Source: Streptomyces hyaluromycini (GTDB taxonomy: Bacteria; Actinomycetota; Actinomycetes; Streptomycetales; Streptomycetaceae). Taken from it: a stretch of DNA of 64,000 nucleotides. Within the stretch, counting starts at the first letter, position 1; each line of letters begins with the position of its first letter. The stretch lies in NCBI RefSeq assembly GCF_002217755.1, contig NZ_BCFL01000017.1:772442-836441 (forward strand), given 5' to 3'. The position numbers and the translations under genes are program-made. Under the pieces are notes generated by a model. The model was given only the letters and a program-made list of their open reading frames with translations. It was not told where the DNA came from and made no database searches. Of this stretch, positions 1-8,552 are shown in pieces.

Positions 1-1
1 G

Positions 2-121
2 TGGGAGGGCCAGGCCACCGGCCGCCCCGCACACACCGACCCGGTGGAACGGGAGGCCCGCATGACGGTCGTGGCGGCACGGGCACGGGCCCTGGCAGAG
101 TTCGGCTGGCGGTACGGCTGA
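2..121 (+). CDS. C-terminal fragment of an unidentified protein
   Basis: An open frame enters from the left edge and stops with TGA at 119-121, giving about 39 residues that end in ARALAEFGWRYG. It converges with the FkbM gene, whose stop lies 2 bases away, which is typical of a real gene end in this genome. The fragment is too short to identify; the helical Ala/Arg-rich tail would suit a glycosyltransferase or a regulator, but that is a guess. Confidence 0.4.
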   Translation, partial: WEGQATGRPAHTDPVEREARMTVVAARARALAEFGWRYG

Positions 122-122
122 C

Positions 123-1070
123 CTACCCGGCAGGGCTCAGCGTCGCCGCGTCCACGCGCGAGAACACCAGGTCGCTCTCCTCGGTCACCGGGCGCTCCCA
201 GCGGACCGGGACCACCGGTTCGCCGTACAGGGCGCGGGGGTAGCTGTCGACCGCGTAGCTGTTGGCGAGCCGGTAGACGTGGTAGCCGGCGTCGGTCATG
301 GTGCGCAGCAGGTCGTCCGCGGAGTCGCCCAGCTGGGCCATCCGGTCGGGGGTGACCTCTACGGTGATCTCGGCGTCCGGGCGCAGCTTCTCCAGCAGGG
401 GGGCGAGCCCGCGCACCACCGCGCCCTCGGCGCCCTCCACGTCGATCTTGACGACCCGCGCGGTCTCGATCTCCTCCGGCCGGAGCAGTTCGGGCAGCGG
501 CACGGCCTCGATGTCGAAGCTGGACTCGGCCGGGCCGTCCCACGGGACGATGCTGTTGGCGCCCATGTTGCGGGAGCTGGCGAGCACGAAGGTCAGGGTG
601 CGGTGGGCGTCGGAGACGGCGGCGTTGACCGCGCGGATGTTCCGGCAGCCGTTGAGCGCGCTCTGCTGTTCGAGGCGGCGGTGGAAGGCGGGGGAGGCCT
701 CGACGGCCACGACCCGGCCCTGCTCTCCGACCAGCTGGGAGGCGAGGACGCTGAAGACGCCGATGTTGGCGCCGACGTCGACGAAGCAGTCCCCCGGCGC
801 CAGCCGCCCGCGCAGCCAGCGGGTCATGTGCGGCTCCCACACCCCGAAGAGGTAGAGGTAGCGCTGGATGAGGTCCTGGGTGTCGACCGCGAACCGGGCG
901 CCGGAGAGCGTCTCGACGACCCGCCGCCGGGGGTGGTCGCGCAGGTAGGGGTTGAGCGCGCGGGCCGCGAGGGTCTTGCCCCAGGGGCCGGGGAAGTCGC
1001 GGACGTAGCGGCGGCCGAGGGTGGCCAGGAGTTCGGTGGGGCTGGTGGGGCTGGTGCGGCTGGTGCTCAT
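123..1070 (-). CDS. FkbM family SAM-dependent methyltransferase
   Basis: This is a 315-residue protein with a class I SAM-binding motif, FVDVGANIGVFSV, near residues 95-107, a following acidic strand end (VVAVEASP), and the FkbM-type KIDVEGAEG motif in the second half. FkbM enzymes O-methylate sugars, glycolipids or polyketides; the substrate here cannot be read from sequence. The ATG at 1070 lies 3 bases after the ferredoxin stop, so it is probably the last gene of an amidohydrolase-ferredoxin-methyltransferase operon. That partnership is unusual and does not reveal a pathway. There are no membrane segments. Confidence 0.8.
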   Translation of the reverse strand: MSTSRTSPTSPTELLATLGRRYVRDFPGPWGKTLAARALNPYLRDHPRRRVVETLSGARFAVDTQDLIQRYLYLFGVWEPHMTRWLRGRLAPGDCFVDVGANIGVFSVLASQLVGEQGRVVAVEASPAFHRRLEQQSALNGCRNIRAVNAAVSDAHRTLTFVLASSRNMGANSIVPWDGPAESSFDIEAVPLPELLRPEEIETARVVKIDVEGAEGAVVRGLAPLLEKLRPDAEITVEVTPDRMAQLGDSADDLLRTMTDAGYHVYRLANSYAVDSYPRALYGEPVVPVRWERPVTEESDLVFSRVDAATLSPAG

Positions 1071-1073
1071 CCG

Positions 1074-1280
1074 CTAGTCGGTGACCCTTCGGCCGTCGAT
1101 CCGGATCGCCTGCGACGGGCAGCGCTCGGCGATGTCCCGGATCAGTTCGTCGTCGTCCCCGGACTCCTCCCGTCCGGGCAGGACGAAACCGTACCCGTCC
1201 TCGAATCCGAACACAGCGGGTGCCCGGAAGGCACACTCACCCGACCCGTAACAGACGTCGGCGTCGACGGAGACCTTCAT
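1074..1280 (-). CDS. [3Fe-4S] ferredoxin, P450-partner type
   Basis: A 68-residue acidic protein begins MKVSVDADVCYGSGEC. Cysteines at 10, 16 and 54 (the last in the CPSQAI context) with no cysteine in the fourth position fit the single [3Fe-4S] ferredoxins that pass electrons to cytochromes P450 in Streptomyces. No P450 is next to it, so the partner may be elsewhere or left of the window. It sits between the amidohydrolase (74 bases upstream) and the FkbM gene (3 bases downstream) on the same strand. A much longer frame continues upstream but has no support as a start. Confidence 0.85.
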   Translation of the reverse strand: MKVSVDADVCYGSGECAFRAPAVFGFEDGYGFVLPGREESGDDDELIRDIAERCPSQAIRIDGRRVTD

Positions 1281-1354
1281 GGCAGGTCCCCTGCCCACCG
1301 GGCGGCCCGCTGAACCGGCCGGGGCCGTGGCGGGGCCGTGGCGGGGCCGTCGGG

Positions 1355-2566
1355 CTATGTGAAGGGCAGCTCCAGCATCCGGATCGCGTTGCCGCGCAGC
1401 AGCTTGTAGGCGACCTCCGGGGCGAGGCCGCCCACGTGTTCCTGGGCCACCCGCTTGGTCTCCGGCCAGGTCGAGTCGACGTGCGGGTAGTCCGTCTCGA
1501 ACGTCGCGTTGTCCACGCCGATCGTCTCGATCGCCTCGATGCCGTGCCGGTCGCGGAAGAAGCAGCAGAAGATCTGCCGGTAGTAGTACGTCGAGGGCGG
1601 CTCGGGGATCAGGTCCTTCACCCCGCCCCAGGCGCGGTGCTCCTCCCAGACGTCGTCGGCGCGCTCCAGGGCGTACGGGATCCAGCCCATCTGGCCCTCG
1701 CTGTACGCGAGTTTCAGCCGGGGGAACTTCACCAGGACCCCCGAGAAGAGGAAGTCCATCATCGAGGCCATGGCGTTGTTGAAGCTGAGCGAGGCCTGGA
1801 CGGCGGGCGGGGCGTCCGGGGAGGCGGCCGGCATCTGGGAACTCGACCCGATGTGCATGTTGACGACCGTCCCGGTCTCCTCGCAGACCGCGAAGAACGG
1901 GTCCCAGTAGCCGGAGTGGATGGACGGCAGGCCCAGGTAGGTCGGGATCTCGCTGAAGGTGACCGCCCGGACGCCCCGCTCGGCGTTGCGCCGGATCTCG
2001 GCGACGGCCAGGTCGATGTCCCACAGGGGGATCAGGCACAGCGGGATCAGCCGGCCGGCGCTGTCCCCGCACCACTCCTCGACCATCCAGTCGTTGTAGG
2101 CGCGGACACAGGCCAGCGCGACCTCCTTGTCCTTGGCCTCGGCGAAGGTCTGCCCGCAGAAGCGGGGGAAGGTCGGGAAGCAGAGGGAGGCCTCGACATG
2201 GTTCATGTCCATGTCCTCCAGGCGGGCCTTGGGGTCCCAGCAGCCGCGCCGCATCTGCTCCCTGGTGATGCCGTCGAGCGTCATCTCGTCCCGGGAGAAG
2301 CCGACGGCGGCGATGATGCGCTTGTACGGGAAGAGCAGGCCCTCGTACTCCCACCAGTCGGTGATCTGGCCCTCGGGGTCGGTGGTGAAACGGTACTTGC
2401 CGCCGACGTAGGCGAGTTCGCCGATGCCGGCGGTGAAGGGCTTGGGCCCCTTGTCGCGGTACTTGCCCGGCAGCCACCGCTCGAAGAGGTGTGCGGGCTC
2501 GATCACGTGGTCGTCCACGCTGATCACCCTGGGCAGATCCTGGGTGCCGGTCGCGTGCTCTGCCAT
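1355..2566 (-). CDS. Amidohydrolase family metal-dependent hydrolase
   Basis: This 403-residue protein starts MAEHATGTQDL and contains ISVDDHVIEP near its N-terminus, the D-x-H entry motif of amidohydrolase-2 (decarboxylase-like) TIM barrels. Later metal-site candidates are an H in MNMHIGSSS and the D in FETDYPHVDSTWP, both typical of this family. Family members hydrolyse or decarboxylate aromatic or acyl substrates; the substrate here is unknown. The start at 2566 has a purine-rich AGGGGG sequence before it; an upstream ATG at 2632 would run translation through the operator palindrome and is less likely. It probably heads a three-gene operon with the ferredoxin and the FkbM gene. Confidence 0.8.
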   Translation of the reverse strand: MAEHATGTQDLPRVISVDDHVIEPAHLFERWLPGKYRDKGPKPFTAGIGELAYVGGKYRFTTDPEGQITDWWEYEGLLFPYKRIIAAVGFSRDEMTLDGITREQMRRGCWDPKARLEDMDMNHVEASLCFPTFPRFCGQTFAEAKDKEVALACVRAYNDWMVEEWCGDSAGRLIPLCLIPLWDIDLAVAEIRRNAERGVRAVTFSEIPTYLGLPSIHSGYWDPFFAVCEETGTVVNMHIGSSSQMPAASPDAPPAVQASLSFNNAMASMMDFLFSGVLVKFPRLKLAYSEGQMGWIPYALERADDVWEEHRAWGGVKDLIPEPPSTYYYRQIFCCFFRDRHGIEAIETIGVDNATFETDYPHVDSTWPETKRVAQEHVGGLAPEVAYKLLRGNAIRMLELPFT

Positions 2567-2598
2567 GCCTACCCCCTGCTGCCTGCGGAGTTCCGAAT

Positions 2599-2621
2599 TT
2601 ATCTGACGGTCCATCAGATAA
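2599..2621. promoter_or_regulatory. TetR-type operator, site 1
   Basis: A perfect inverted repeat has arms TTATCTGA (2599-2606) and TCAGATAA (2614-2621) around a 7-base spacer. Its core CTGACGGTCCATCAG matches the second site at 2774. It lies 33 bases before the amidohydrolase start, where it would block that promoter. The CTGACGG core is common in operators of TetR-family regulators of acyl-CoA and redox genes; no regulator gene lies beside it in the window. Confidence 0.65.
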
Positions 2622-2773
2622 GCCGTCGGCATTCAGGCTAGGCCCAGGAGCCTGCACCAGCAAGGCCCGCCACATCCCGCGCCCCACCCGGACACCCCCG
2701 CCTCTCGAGGCACGGCCCCTTCTCCGAGTTCGCTCCGCCCTCCCTCTTGCGACGCGCGCCGCCTTCCGCTGAA

Positions 2774-2788
2774 CTGACGGTTCGTCAG
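2774..2788. promoter_or_regulatory. TetR-type operator, site 2
   Basis: CTGACG, GTT, CGTCAG form a perfect 6-bp inverted repeat 29 bases before the DoxX start. The core differs from site 1 at only two bases, so one regulator probably controls both divergent units. Confidence 0.65.
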
Positions 2789-2817
2789 GTCGGTTCGGGG
2801 TCCGGGGAGGGTGCGGG

Positions 2818-3267
2818 ATGCGATCAGCCTTGCTGAGCGGTGCCGAATGGTTCGCGGTACTCCGCATCGGGCTCGGTCTGTGGTGGCTGGAGAGCTGGCG
2901 GCACAAGGACAAGAAGCAGTGGTTCGGCGGCGGAGGCATCCGGTGGGCGGCCGGTGTCGCGGAGAAGCACCGCTGGCCGGTGGTCCGGCGGGGCTTCGAC
3001 ACCGTCGTCGCGCCCCGCCCCCGGCTGATGGCCTACGTCGTGGCGTACGCGGAGCTCGCCCTGGGCCTCGGCCTGGTCTCCGGCTTCCTCACGCCGATCG
3101 CGCTGGTGGCCGGGTTCCTGCTCAACCTGGTCTACCTGGTCCTGATGATCCACGACTGGGCCGAACAGGGGCAGAACCTGATGATGGCCCTGATCTCCGT
3201 CGTCGGCCTGTTCGCCGTCAGCTGGCAGAGCTGGTCGGTGGACTCGGCACTGGGCCTGTTCGGCTAG
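2818..3267 (+). CDS. DoxX-like integral membrane protein
   Basis: This 149-residue protein has an N-terminal amphipathic/hydrophobic segment (VLRIGLGLWWLESW) and three later hydrophobic segments at roughly residues 70-90, 93-112 and 120-140, the four-helix layout of the DoxX/thiosulfate:quinone oxidoreductase small-membrane family. The GGGGAGGG sequence 7 bases before ATG 2818 supports the start. It is divergent from the amidohydrolase-ferredoxin operon and shares a pair of matching operators with it, so it probably belongs to the same redox response. The biochemical role of Streptomyces DoxX proteins is largely unknown. Confidence 0.75.
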   Translation: MRSALLSGAEWFAVLRIGLGLWWLESWRHKDKKQWFGGGGIRWAAGVAEKHRWPVVRRGFDTVVAPRPRLMAYVVAYAELALGLGLVSGFLTPIALVAGFLLNLVYLVLMIHDWAEQGQNLMMALISVVGLFAVSWQSWSVDSALGLFG

Positions 3268-3330
3268 CCGACACGCTTCGGGAGGCGGGGCCCCTGGGGG
3301 AGCTCCCGCAATGAGGGGCCCGCGATGAGG

Positions 3331-3410
3331 CGCCCCCGAAGGGGCGCGGGGCTGTTTCTGATATGCGGCTACCGCCGCGTGGGCGCGACCAGCCCCCACT
3401 CACCCGCAGC
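3331..3410. repeat. Dispersed structured intergenic repeat, copy 1
   Basis: The element starts with the hairpin GCGCCCCCGAAGGGGCGC, then GGGGCTG, an inner GCGGCTACCGCCGC hairpin, and closes with GCGACCAGCCCC and CCCGCAGC. The GGGGCTG and CAGCCCC segments pair around the inner hairpin. A second, shorter copy is at 19431-19492. Elements of this form recur between Streptomyces genes and probably act as terminators; this copy lies downstream of the DoxX gene. Confidence 0.7.
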
Positions 3411-3455
3411 GACCCTCTGCCCCATCACCGCACTCCCAGCGAAGAGGCACAGCTG

Positions 3456-3932
3456 ATGACCGACCCCTCGAAGTCCCCCTCGGATTCCCCCTCGCCGGAC
3501 ACCTTGAGGAAGCTGCACTCGGCGCGCGCCCGCAGCGCGTACGAGCGCGCGGTGGCCGCCTGCCGGCACGCGGGGATCGACCCCGAAGCGGCACAGACCG
3601 TCCCGACCGGTCCGGTGGGCCGGGCCGCGAACGCGCTCCGGCTGTCGGCCCGGTCGCTCACCGCCCTGGCCGGCACCGCACCCGATCCGGCGGCGGACGC
3701 CCGCTGCGCCCGCAACGCCGCCGCCACCGCGGCGCTGGCCGCGCAGGTGGCCGGTTCCCTGGACGAGCGCGCCGAGACGGCGACGGCCCTGCGTACCGCC
3801 CTCACCGCATCCCGGGCGGCCGCGACGGCGGCCGGCGGCACGGCGGCGGGACGGGACGCGGCTCTGAACGCGAAGGCCGACGAAGCGGAGGAACGCGCGG
3901 CCGCGGCGGCCCGCACGGCGGGCTGGATGTGA
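3456..3932 (+). CDS. Alanine-rich hypothetical protein
   Basis: This is a 158-residue protein starting MTDPSKSPSDSPSPDTL after a GAAGAGG ribosome-binding sequence. About a third of the residues are Ala, Arg-rich helices dominate, and a long helical or coiled-coil stretch (about residues 75-155) is rich in AAA/AER repeats. No catalytic motif, signal peptide or membrane helix is visible. The family is not recognised. A strong terminator hairpin follows directly at 3936, so it is probably monocistronic. High GC inflates false frames in this genome; the clear start, GC-rich third positions and terminator favour a real gene. Confidence 0.6.
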   Translation: MTDPSKSPSDSPSPDTLRKLHSARARSAYERAVAACRHAGIDPEAAQTVPTGPVGRAANALRLSARSLTALAGTAPDPAADARCARNAAATAALAAQVAGSLDERAETATALRTALTASRAAATAAGGTAAGRDAALNAKADEAEERAAAAARTAGWM

Positions 3933-3935
3933 TCC

Positions 3936-3989
3936 CGTGCCGTTCGGCACCGGTCCCTCCCCACGTGGGGACCGGTGCCGAACGGCGCG
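3936..3989. terminator. Strong hairpin terminator
   Basis: The 18-base arm CCGTTCGGCACCGGTCCC (3940-3957) is matched perfectly by its complement at 3968-3985, with further partial pairing outside. It sits 4 bases after the stop of the Ala-rich gene. From here to the next start at 4278 no gene is seen; the stretch holds only a TATAAA-like sequence at 4254-4259. Confidence 0.7.
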
Positions 3990-4277
3990 GGTGGTGTCGG
4001 GCCGCGCACTGAAACCGGTTACCTGCTCAGTGCGCGGAAGCAGCTCGTGTCGTACGGCCACTCCGGCGGAAGGCCGCCGGTCGAAGGTGACCGAGAACAT
4101 GCGGTGCCGTGAGCTGTCTCTGCGAGTGCTGAGCTGGTCGGCCGGTCGGGGCGATGCCCGATCACCGCGGTGCTGCGGCGAAATCCTGCCAGTCGAGGAG
4201 TCCCTCTGAGGAGGGCAGGACGTCCGGTCCAGGGCTTCGCCGCAGGTCAGCCGTATAAAGTGAGTTTTCCGGTCCGG

Positions 4278-7200
4278 ATGGCCAGTAGCGGGGAAAGTAA
4301 GGGGTGGAGAGCTTTGGGTCCCGACGCAGGGGCACGTACAGCCTTCGCGGAACGCCTCGCGTTGCTGTACAAGGAGGCCGGTAATCCTCCGCTCAAACGC
4401 GTCGCCGAAGCGGTCGACCGGCTGCATCGCGTCGACGAGCGGGGCCGGCCCGTGCGGGTCTCCGCGCAGCGGATCAGCGACTGGCGGCGGGCGAAGAACG
4501 TGCCCGCCCAGTTCGTCGCCCTCTCCGCCGTCCTGCAGGTCCTGATTCCGCAGGCTCGCCGCGCCCAGCCGGTGCCGGTGTCCGGCGGGCTCTACGACAT
4601 GACCCAGTGGCAGAAACTGTGGGAGCGGGCCGTGGCCGACCCGGTCGGCGAGCTGCCCGCACCGGAAGCGGCCGAGGAGACGGACCAGCCGCCGCCGGTC
4701 GACAGCGTCTGCCCGTACCGGGGTCTGGCCTCCTACCGTCGTGAGGACGCCCGCTGGTTCTTCGGCCGGGAGCGCAGCACCGACGCGCTGGTCGCCCAGC
4801 TCCGTTCCGCCGAGGCGGCCGGCGGTCTGGTGATGCTGGTCGGCGCCTCGGGTGCGGGAAAGTCCTCACTGCTGAACGCCGGCCTGGTCACCGCACTGCA
4901 GAGCGGCGCCCTGACCGATGGCGAGGGCCGCCCGCACCACATCCTTCAACTCGTCCCGGGCGCGGACCCCGTGAAGGAGCTGATCCGCCGAATACCCGAA
5001 CTGGCCGAGCTGGCAGACCCCGACGATCCGGACGCCGTACGACAGGCGATCACGGCCTGGACCCGACGCGAAACCGAGCCCGCGCCGACCAAGTCCGTGC
5101 CGACCAAGTCCGGGTCGACCGTGGCCGGATCGGCCATTGCCGGGTCGACCGACGCCGGATCGAATGACGCCGCGCCCGCCGACGCTGTACCCACCGCGGC
5201 CGGGTCGACCGTCGATGTTTCACGTGAAACATGGCGCCTCTCAAAGCGCGATCCAGCCCGTCCAGTCCTCATCGTCGACCAGTTCGAGGAGACCTTCACC
5301 CTCTGCACCGACGAGGCGGACCGGCGCACCTTCGTCCAGTTCCTGCACACGGCCAGCACCCCCGCCGCCTCCGGCGAACCGGCCCCCGCCCTGGTGGTCC
5401 TCGGTATCCGTGCCGACTTCTACGAACAGTGCCTCGGCTACCCGGAGCTGGCCGACGCGCTCCAGCACCGGCACATGGTGCTCGGCCCGCTGACCACCGC
5501 CGAGCTGCGCGAGGCGGTGGCCGCTCCCGCCAAGGCCGTGGGCCTGGAGCTGGAGCCCGGCCTCTCCGAGCTGATCGTCCGGGAGGTGAGCGCGGACGGT
5601 CCGCGGGGTGCCCATGACGCCGGTGTCCTCCCCCTCCTCTCCCACGCCCTGCTCGCCACCTGGCAGCGCCGCAAGGCGGGCCGGCTGACGCTGGCCGGCT
5701 ACCGGGCCGCCGGCGGCATCCAGGGCGCCGTCGCCGCGACCGCGGAACGCGCCTGGTCCAGCCTGGACCCGGCCGCCCGCACCGCCGCCCGGCTGCTCCT
5801 GCTCCGCCTGGTACGGCTCGGCGAGGACACGCAGGCGACCCGCAGACGTGGCACCCGGCGCCAGCTGGCCGCGGAATCCACCGACCCGAACAAGACGGAG
5901 GAGTCACTCGAAGCCCTGGTCCAGGCCCGGCTGGTGACCCTCGACGCCGACACCGTGGAGATCACCCACGAGGCGTTGCTGCACGCCTGGCCCCGGCTGC
6001 GCGAGTGGCTCGACGAGGACCGCAACGGCAATCTGCTGCGGCAGCGCCTGGCGGAGGACGGCCGGGCCTGGGACGAGTCGAGCCACGACTCGTCCCTGCT
6101 CTACCGCGGTTCACGGCTCGAACAGGCCCACACCTGGGCGAAGTCGGCCGGGGACACCTACCTGACCCGCAGCGCGGTGGAGTTCCTGGCGGCCTCGGTA
6201 CGGCTGCGCCGACGCACGGTGTGGCTCAGCCGGGCCGCCGTGTCGGCGCTGGTCGTGCTCGCGGTACTGGCCGCCGGCTCCGCCGTGATCGCCCGGCAGC
6301 AGCGGGACGCCGCGGTGTTCGAGCAGGTGGTCGCGGAGGCCGACCGCTTCCAGTACTCGGACCCGTCGCTGTCCGCCCAGCTCGACCTGGTGGCCCACGA
6401 CCTGCGCCCGGACGACGAGGGCGCCAACAACCGCCTGATATCCATCGTCAACGCCCCGCTGGCCACCCCGCTGCTCGGCCACACCGGCGCCGTCTACCTC
6501 ACCTCCTTCAGCCCCGACGGCAAGATCCTGGCCACGGCCGCCTACGACCGCACGGTCCGGCTGTGGGACGTGAGTGACCCGACGCGGCCGAAGGCCCTGG
6601 GCAAGCCCCTGCTCGGCCACACGAGCTGGGTCTCCAGCGCGGTCTTCAGCCCGGACGGCAAGACGCTGGCCAGCGCCGGCGACGACGGCACCGTACGGCT
6701 GTGGGACGTCTCCGACCCGAAGCACCCCGCCTCCCTGGGCTCCCCGCTGGCCGGCCGCGACGGCACCATCTACCTCGTCGCCTTCAGCCCGGACGGCCGT
6801 ACCCTGGCCGCCGCCGACGAGGACCACACCGTCCGGCTCTGGGATGTGCACGACCCGCGCCACCCCGCTTCGCTGGGCCCCCTCACCGGCCACACCGAGG
6901 CCGTACGCTCCATCGCGTTCAGCCCCGACGGCCGCACCCTCGCGGCCGGCAGCGACGACAACTCGATCCTCCTGTACGACGTCTCCGACCCCCGGCGCCC
7001 CGAGCGCGTCGGCGCTCCGCTGACCGGGCACACCGCGACCGTGCACTCGGTGGCCTTCAGCCCGGACGGCCGCACCCTCGCCAGCGGCAGCAAGGACGAC
7101 ACCGTACGGCTGTGGGACGTCTCGGACCGGACGCGTGCCAAGGCCCTCGGCGCGCCGCTCACCGGCCATACCGGGCCCGTGTGGTCGGTGGCCTTCAGCC

Positions 7201-8453
7201 CCGACGGTTCCATGCTCGCCGCGGGCAGCGCGGACTCCACGGCCAGCCTGTGGAACGTCGACAACCCGGCCTTCCCCTCCCAGGTCGGCGAGCCGCTCGC
7301 GGGCAGCAGCGGCGAGATGTACGCCGTCGGCTGGAGCCCCGACGGTCAGACCCTCGCCACCGGCAGCGGTGACGGCAAGGTGCGCCTGTGGTCGATCCCG
7401 GGTTCGGACATGATCGGCGCGGCGGGGGCGTTCAGCCCGGACGGCCGCGTCCTGGCCACCGGCGGCGGTGACAGCAGGATGCGGCTGTGGAACATCACGG
7501 ACCCGGCCCGGCCCACCGCGCTCGGCGAACCCTTCACGACCGGGTCGCGGGACCTGCGCTCGATGGTGTTCACCCGGGACGGCCACACCCTGATCATCCT
7601 GACCAGCGAGGACAACCTCAGCTGGGTGCAGCTGTGGAACGTCTCCGACCCCGCGCACCCCGCCCAGTACGGTGCGCCGGTGCGGCTGAACACCCGGTAC
7701 GCGGGCTCCGAGGCACTGGCGCTGAGCCCCGACGGGCGCACCGTGGCCGCCGACTACGACGACCGCACGGTCCAGCTCCTGGACATCAGCGACCCGGCCC
7801 ACCCCAAGCGCCTCGGCGAGCCCCTGCGGGGCCACACCGGTTACGTCAACGCGCTCGTCTTCAGCCCGGACGGCAGGACCCTGGCCAGCGGCAGCGCGGA
7901 CGGCACCGTACGCCTCTGGAACGTCTCCGACCGGACCCGTGCCAGGCCCCTGGGCGCCCCCCTCAAGGGCCACCTGGGCCCCATCAACACCCTCGCCTAC
8001 AGCCCCGACGGGCGCACCCTGGCCAGCGGCAGCGACGACGACACGGTCCGCCTCTGGAACGTCTCCGATCCCGCGCACGCGACCCGGCTGGGCGTGGTCC
8101 TCACCGGCCACACCGAGGCGGTCGTCTCCCTGACCTTCAGCCGGGACGGCAGGACGCTGGCCAGTGGCGGCAACGACAACACGGTCCGCCTCTGGAACGT
8201 GTCGTCCCCGTCCTCGGCCCATCCCATCGGCCAGTCCATGAGTCCCAACGCCAAGACGGGCAACTTCCTCTCCTTCAGCCCGCGGAGCAACATGCTGGGC
8301 GTCTCCAGCGGCGCCGACACGGTCCGCCTGTGGAGCCTGGACGTCGACCAGGCGGTCACCCGCATCTGCTCGGTCACCCGCGACGTCCTGACGCCCGCCA
8401 AATGGCGCGAGTACCTCCCCCGCCTCGCCTACGACCCGCCCTGCGAAGCCTGA
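4278..8453 (+). CDS. HTH-nSTAND NTPase with transmembrane helix and 14 WD40 repeats
   Basis: This 1391-residue protein has five parts. Residues 1-110 carry an XRE-like helix-turn-helix region (RVSAQRISDWRRAKNVPAQF). Residues about 150-600 are a STAND-type NTPase with an entry motif CPYRGLASY, Walker A GASGAGKSS at 189-197 and Walker B VLIVDQFEE near 330. A low-complexity Ser/Thr/Ala insert lies between the two Walker motifs and contains a parS site. One membrane helix spans about 649-670. The rest is 14 WD40 repeats (FSPDGRTLASGS...TVRLWDVSDP), enough for two seven-bladed propellers. STAND proteins are signal switches that assemble after ligand binding; some are antiphage sensors, others regulators. 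The ligand is unknown. A GTG at 4260 is an alternative start. Confidence 0.85.
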   Translation: MASSGESKGWRALGPDAGARTAFAERLALLYKEAGNPPLKRVAEAVDRLHRVDERGRPVRVSAQRISDWRRAKNVPAQFVALSAVLQVLIPQARRAQPVPVSGGLYDMTQWQKLWERAVADPVGELPAPEAAEETDQPPPVDSVCPYRGLASYRREDARWFFGRERSTDALVAQLRSAEAAGGLVMLVGASGAGKSSLLNAGLVTALQSGALTDGEGRPHHILQLVPGADPVKELIRRIPELAELADPDDPDAVRQAITAWTRRETEPAPTKSVPTKSGSTVAGSAIAGSTDAGSNDAAPADAVPTAAGSTVDVSRETWRLSKRDPARPVLIVDQFEETFTLCTDEADRRTFVQFLHTASTPAASGEPAPALVVLGIRADFYEQCLGYPELADALQHRHMVLGPLTTAELREAVAAPAKAVGLELEPGLSELIVREVSADGPRGAHDAGVLPLLSHALLATWQRRKAGRLTLAGYRAAGGIQGAVAATAERAWSSLDPAARTAARLLLLRLVRLGEDTQATRRRGTRRQLAAESTDPNKTEESLEALVQARLVTLDADTVEITHEALLHAWPRLREWLDEDRNGNLLRQRLAEDGRAWDESSHDSSLLYRGSRLEQAHTWAKSAGDTYLTRSAVEFLAASVRLRRRTVWLSRAAVSALVVLAVLAAGSAVIARQQRDAAVFEQVVAEADRFQYSDPSLSAQLDLVAHDLRPDDEGANNRLISIVNAPLATPLLGHTGAVYLTSFSPDGKILATAAYDRTVRLWDVSDPTRPKALGKPLLGHTSWVSSAVFSPDGKTLASAGDDGTVRLWDVSDPKHPASLGSPLAGRDGTIYLVAFSPDGRTLAAADEDHTVRLWDVHDPRHPASLGPLTGHTEAVRSIAFSPDGRTLAAGSDDNSILLYDVSDPRRPERVGAPLTGHTATVHSVAFSPDGRTLASGSKDDTVRLWDVSDRTRAKALGAPLTGHTGPVWSVAFSPDGSMLAAGSADSTASLWNVDNPAFPSQVGEPLAGSSGEMYAVGWSPDGQTLATGSGDGKVRLWSIPGSDMIGAAGAFSPDGRVLATGGGDSRMRLWNITDPARPTALGEPFTTGSRDLRSMVFTRDGHTLIILTSEDNLSWVQLWNVSDPAHPAQYGAPVRLNTRYAGSEALALSPDGRTVAADYDDRTVQLLDISDPAHPKRLGEPLRGHTGYVNALVFSPDGRTLASGSADGTVRLWNVSDRTRARPLGAPLKGHLGPINTLAYSPDGRTLASGSDDDTVRLWNVSDPAHATRLGVVLTGHTEAVVSLTFSRDGRTLASGGNDNTVRLWNVSSPSSAHPIGQSMSPNAKTGNFLSFSPRSNMLGVSSGADTVRLWSLDVDQAVTRICSVTRDVLTPAKWREYLPRLAYDPPCEA
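5217..5230. other. parS: parS site inside the nSTAND gene
   Basis: Exact GTTTCACGTGAAAC, the ParB-binding 14-mer. It lies in the coding sequence and is read as V-S-R-E-T within the variable insert of the NTPase domain. It is the leftmost parS in the window, about 14 kb from oriC. Confidence 0.9.
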
Positions 8454-8517
8454 TCCACCCCCACCCCTGACCGCCTTTGAGTGATCCCGATCACAACTGC
8501 TCATGACGGCCGAGAAG

Positions 8518-8547
8518 TTGACTCCCACCGCACAGGCCACCTTGTTA
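8518..8547 (+). promoter_or_regulatory. Possible vegetative promoter for a small RNA
   Basis: TTGACT (8518-8523) is followed 18 bases later by TTGTTA (8542-8547); TAGGCT at 8546-8551 is an alternative -10. The -35 is close to consensus, the -10 is weak. It points at the hairpin at 8559-8603. Confidence 0.4.
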
Positions 8548-8552
8548 GGCTG

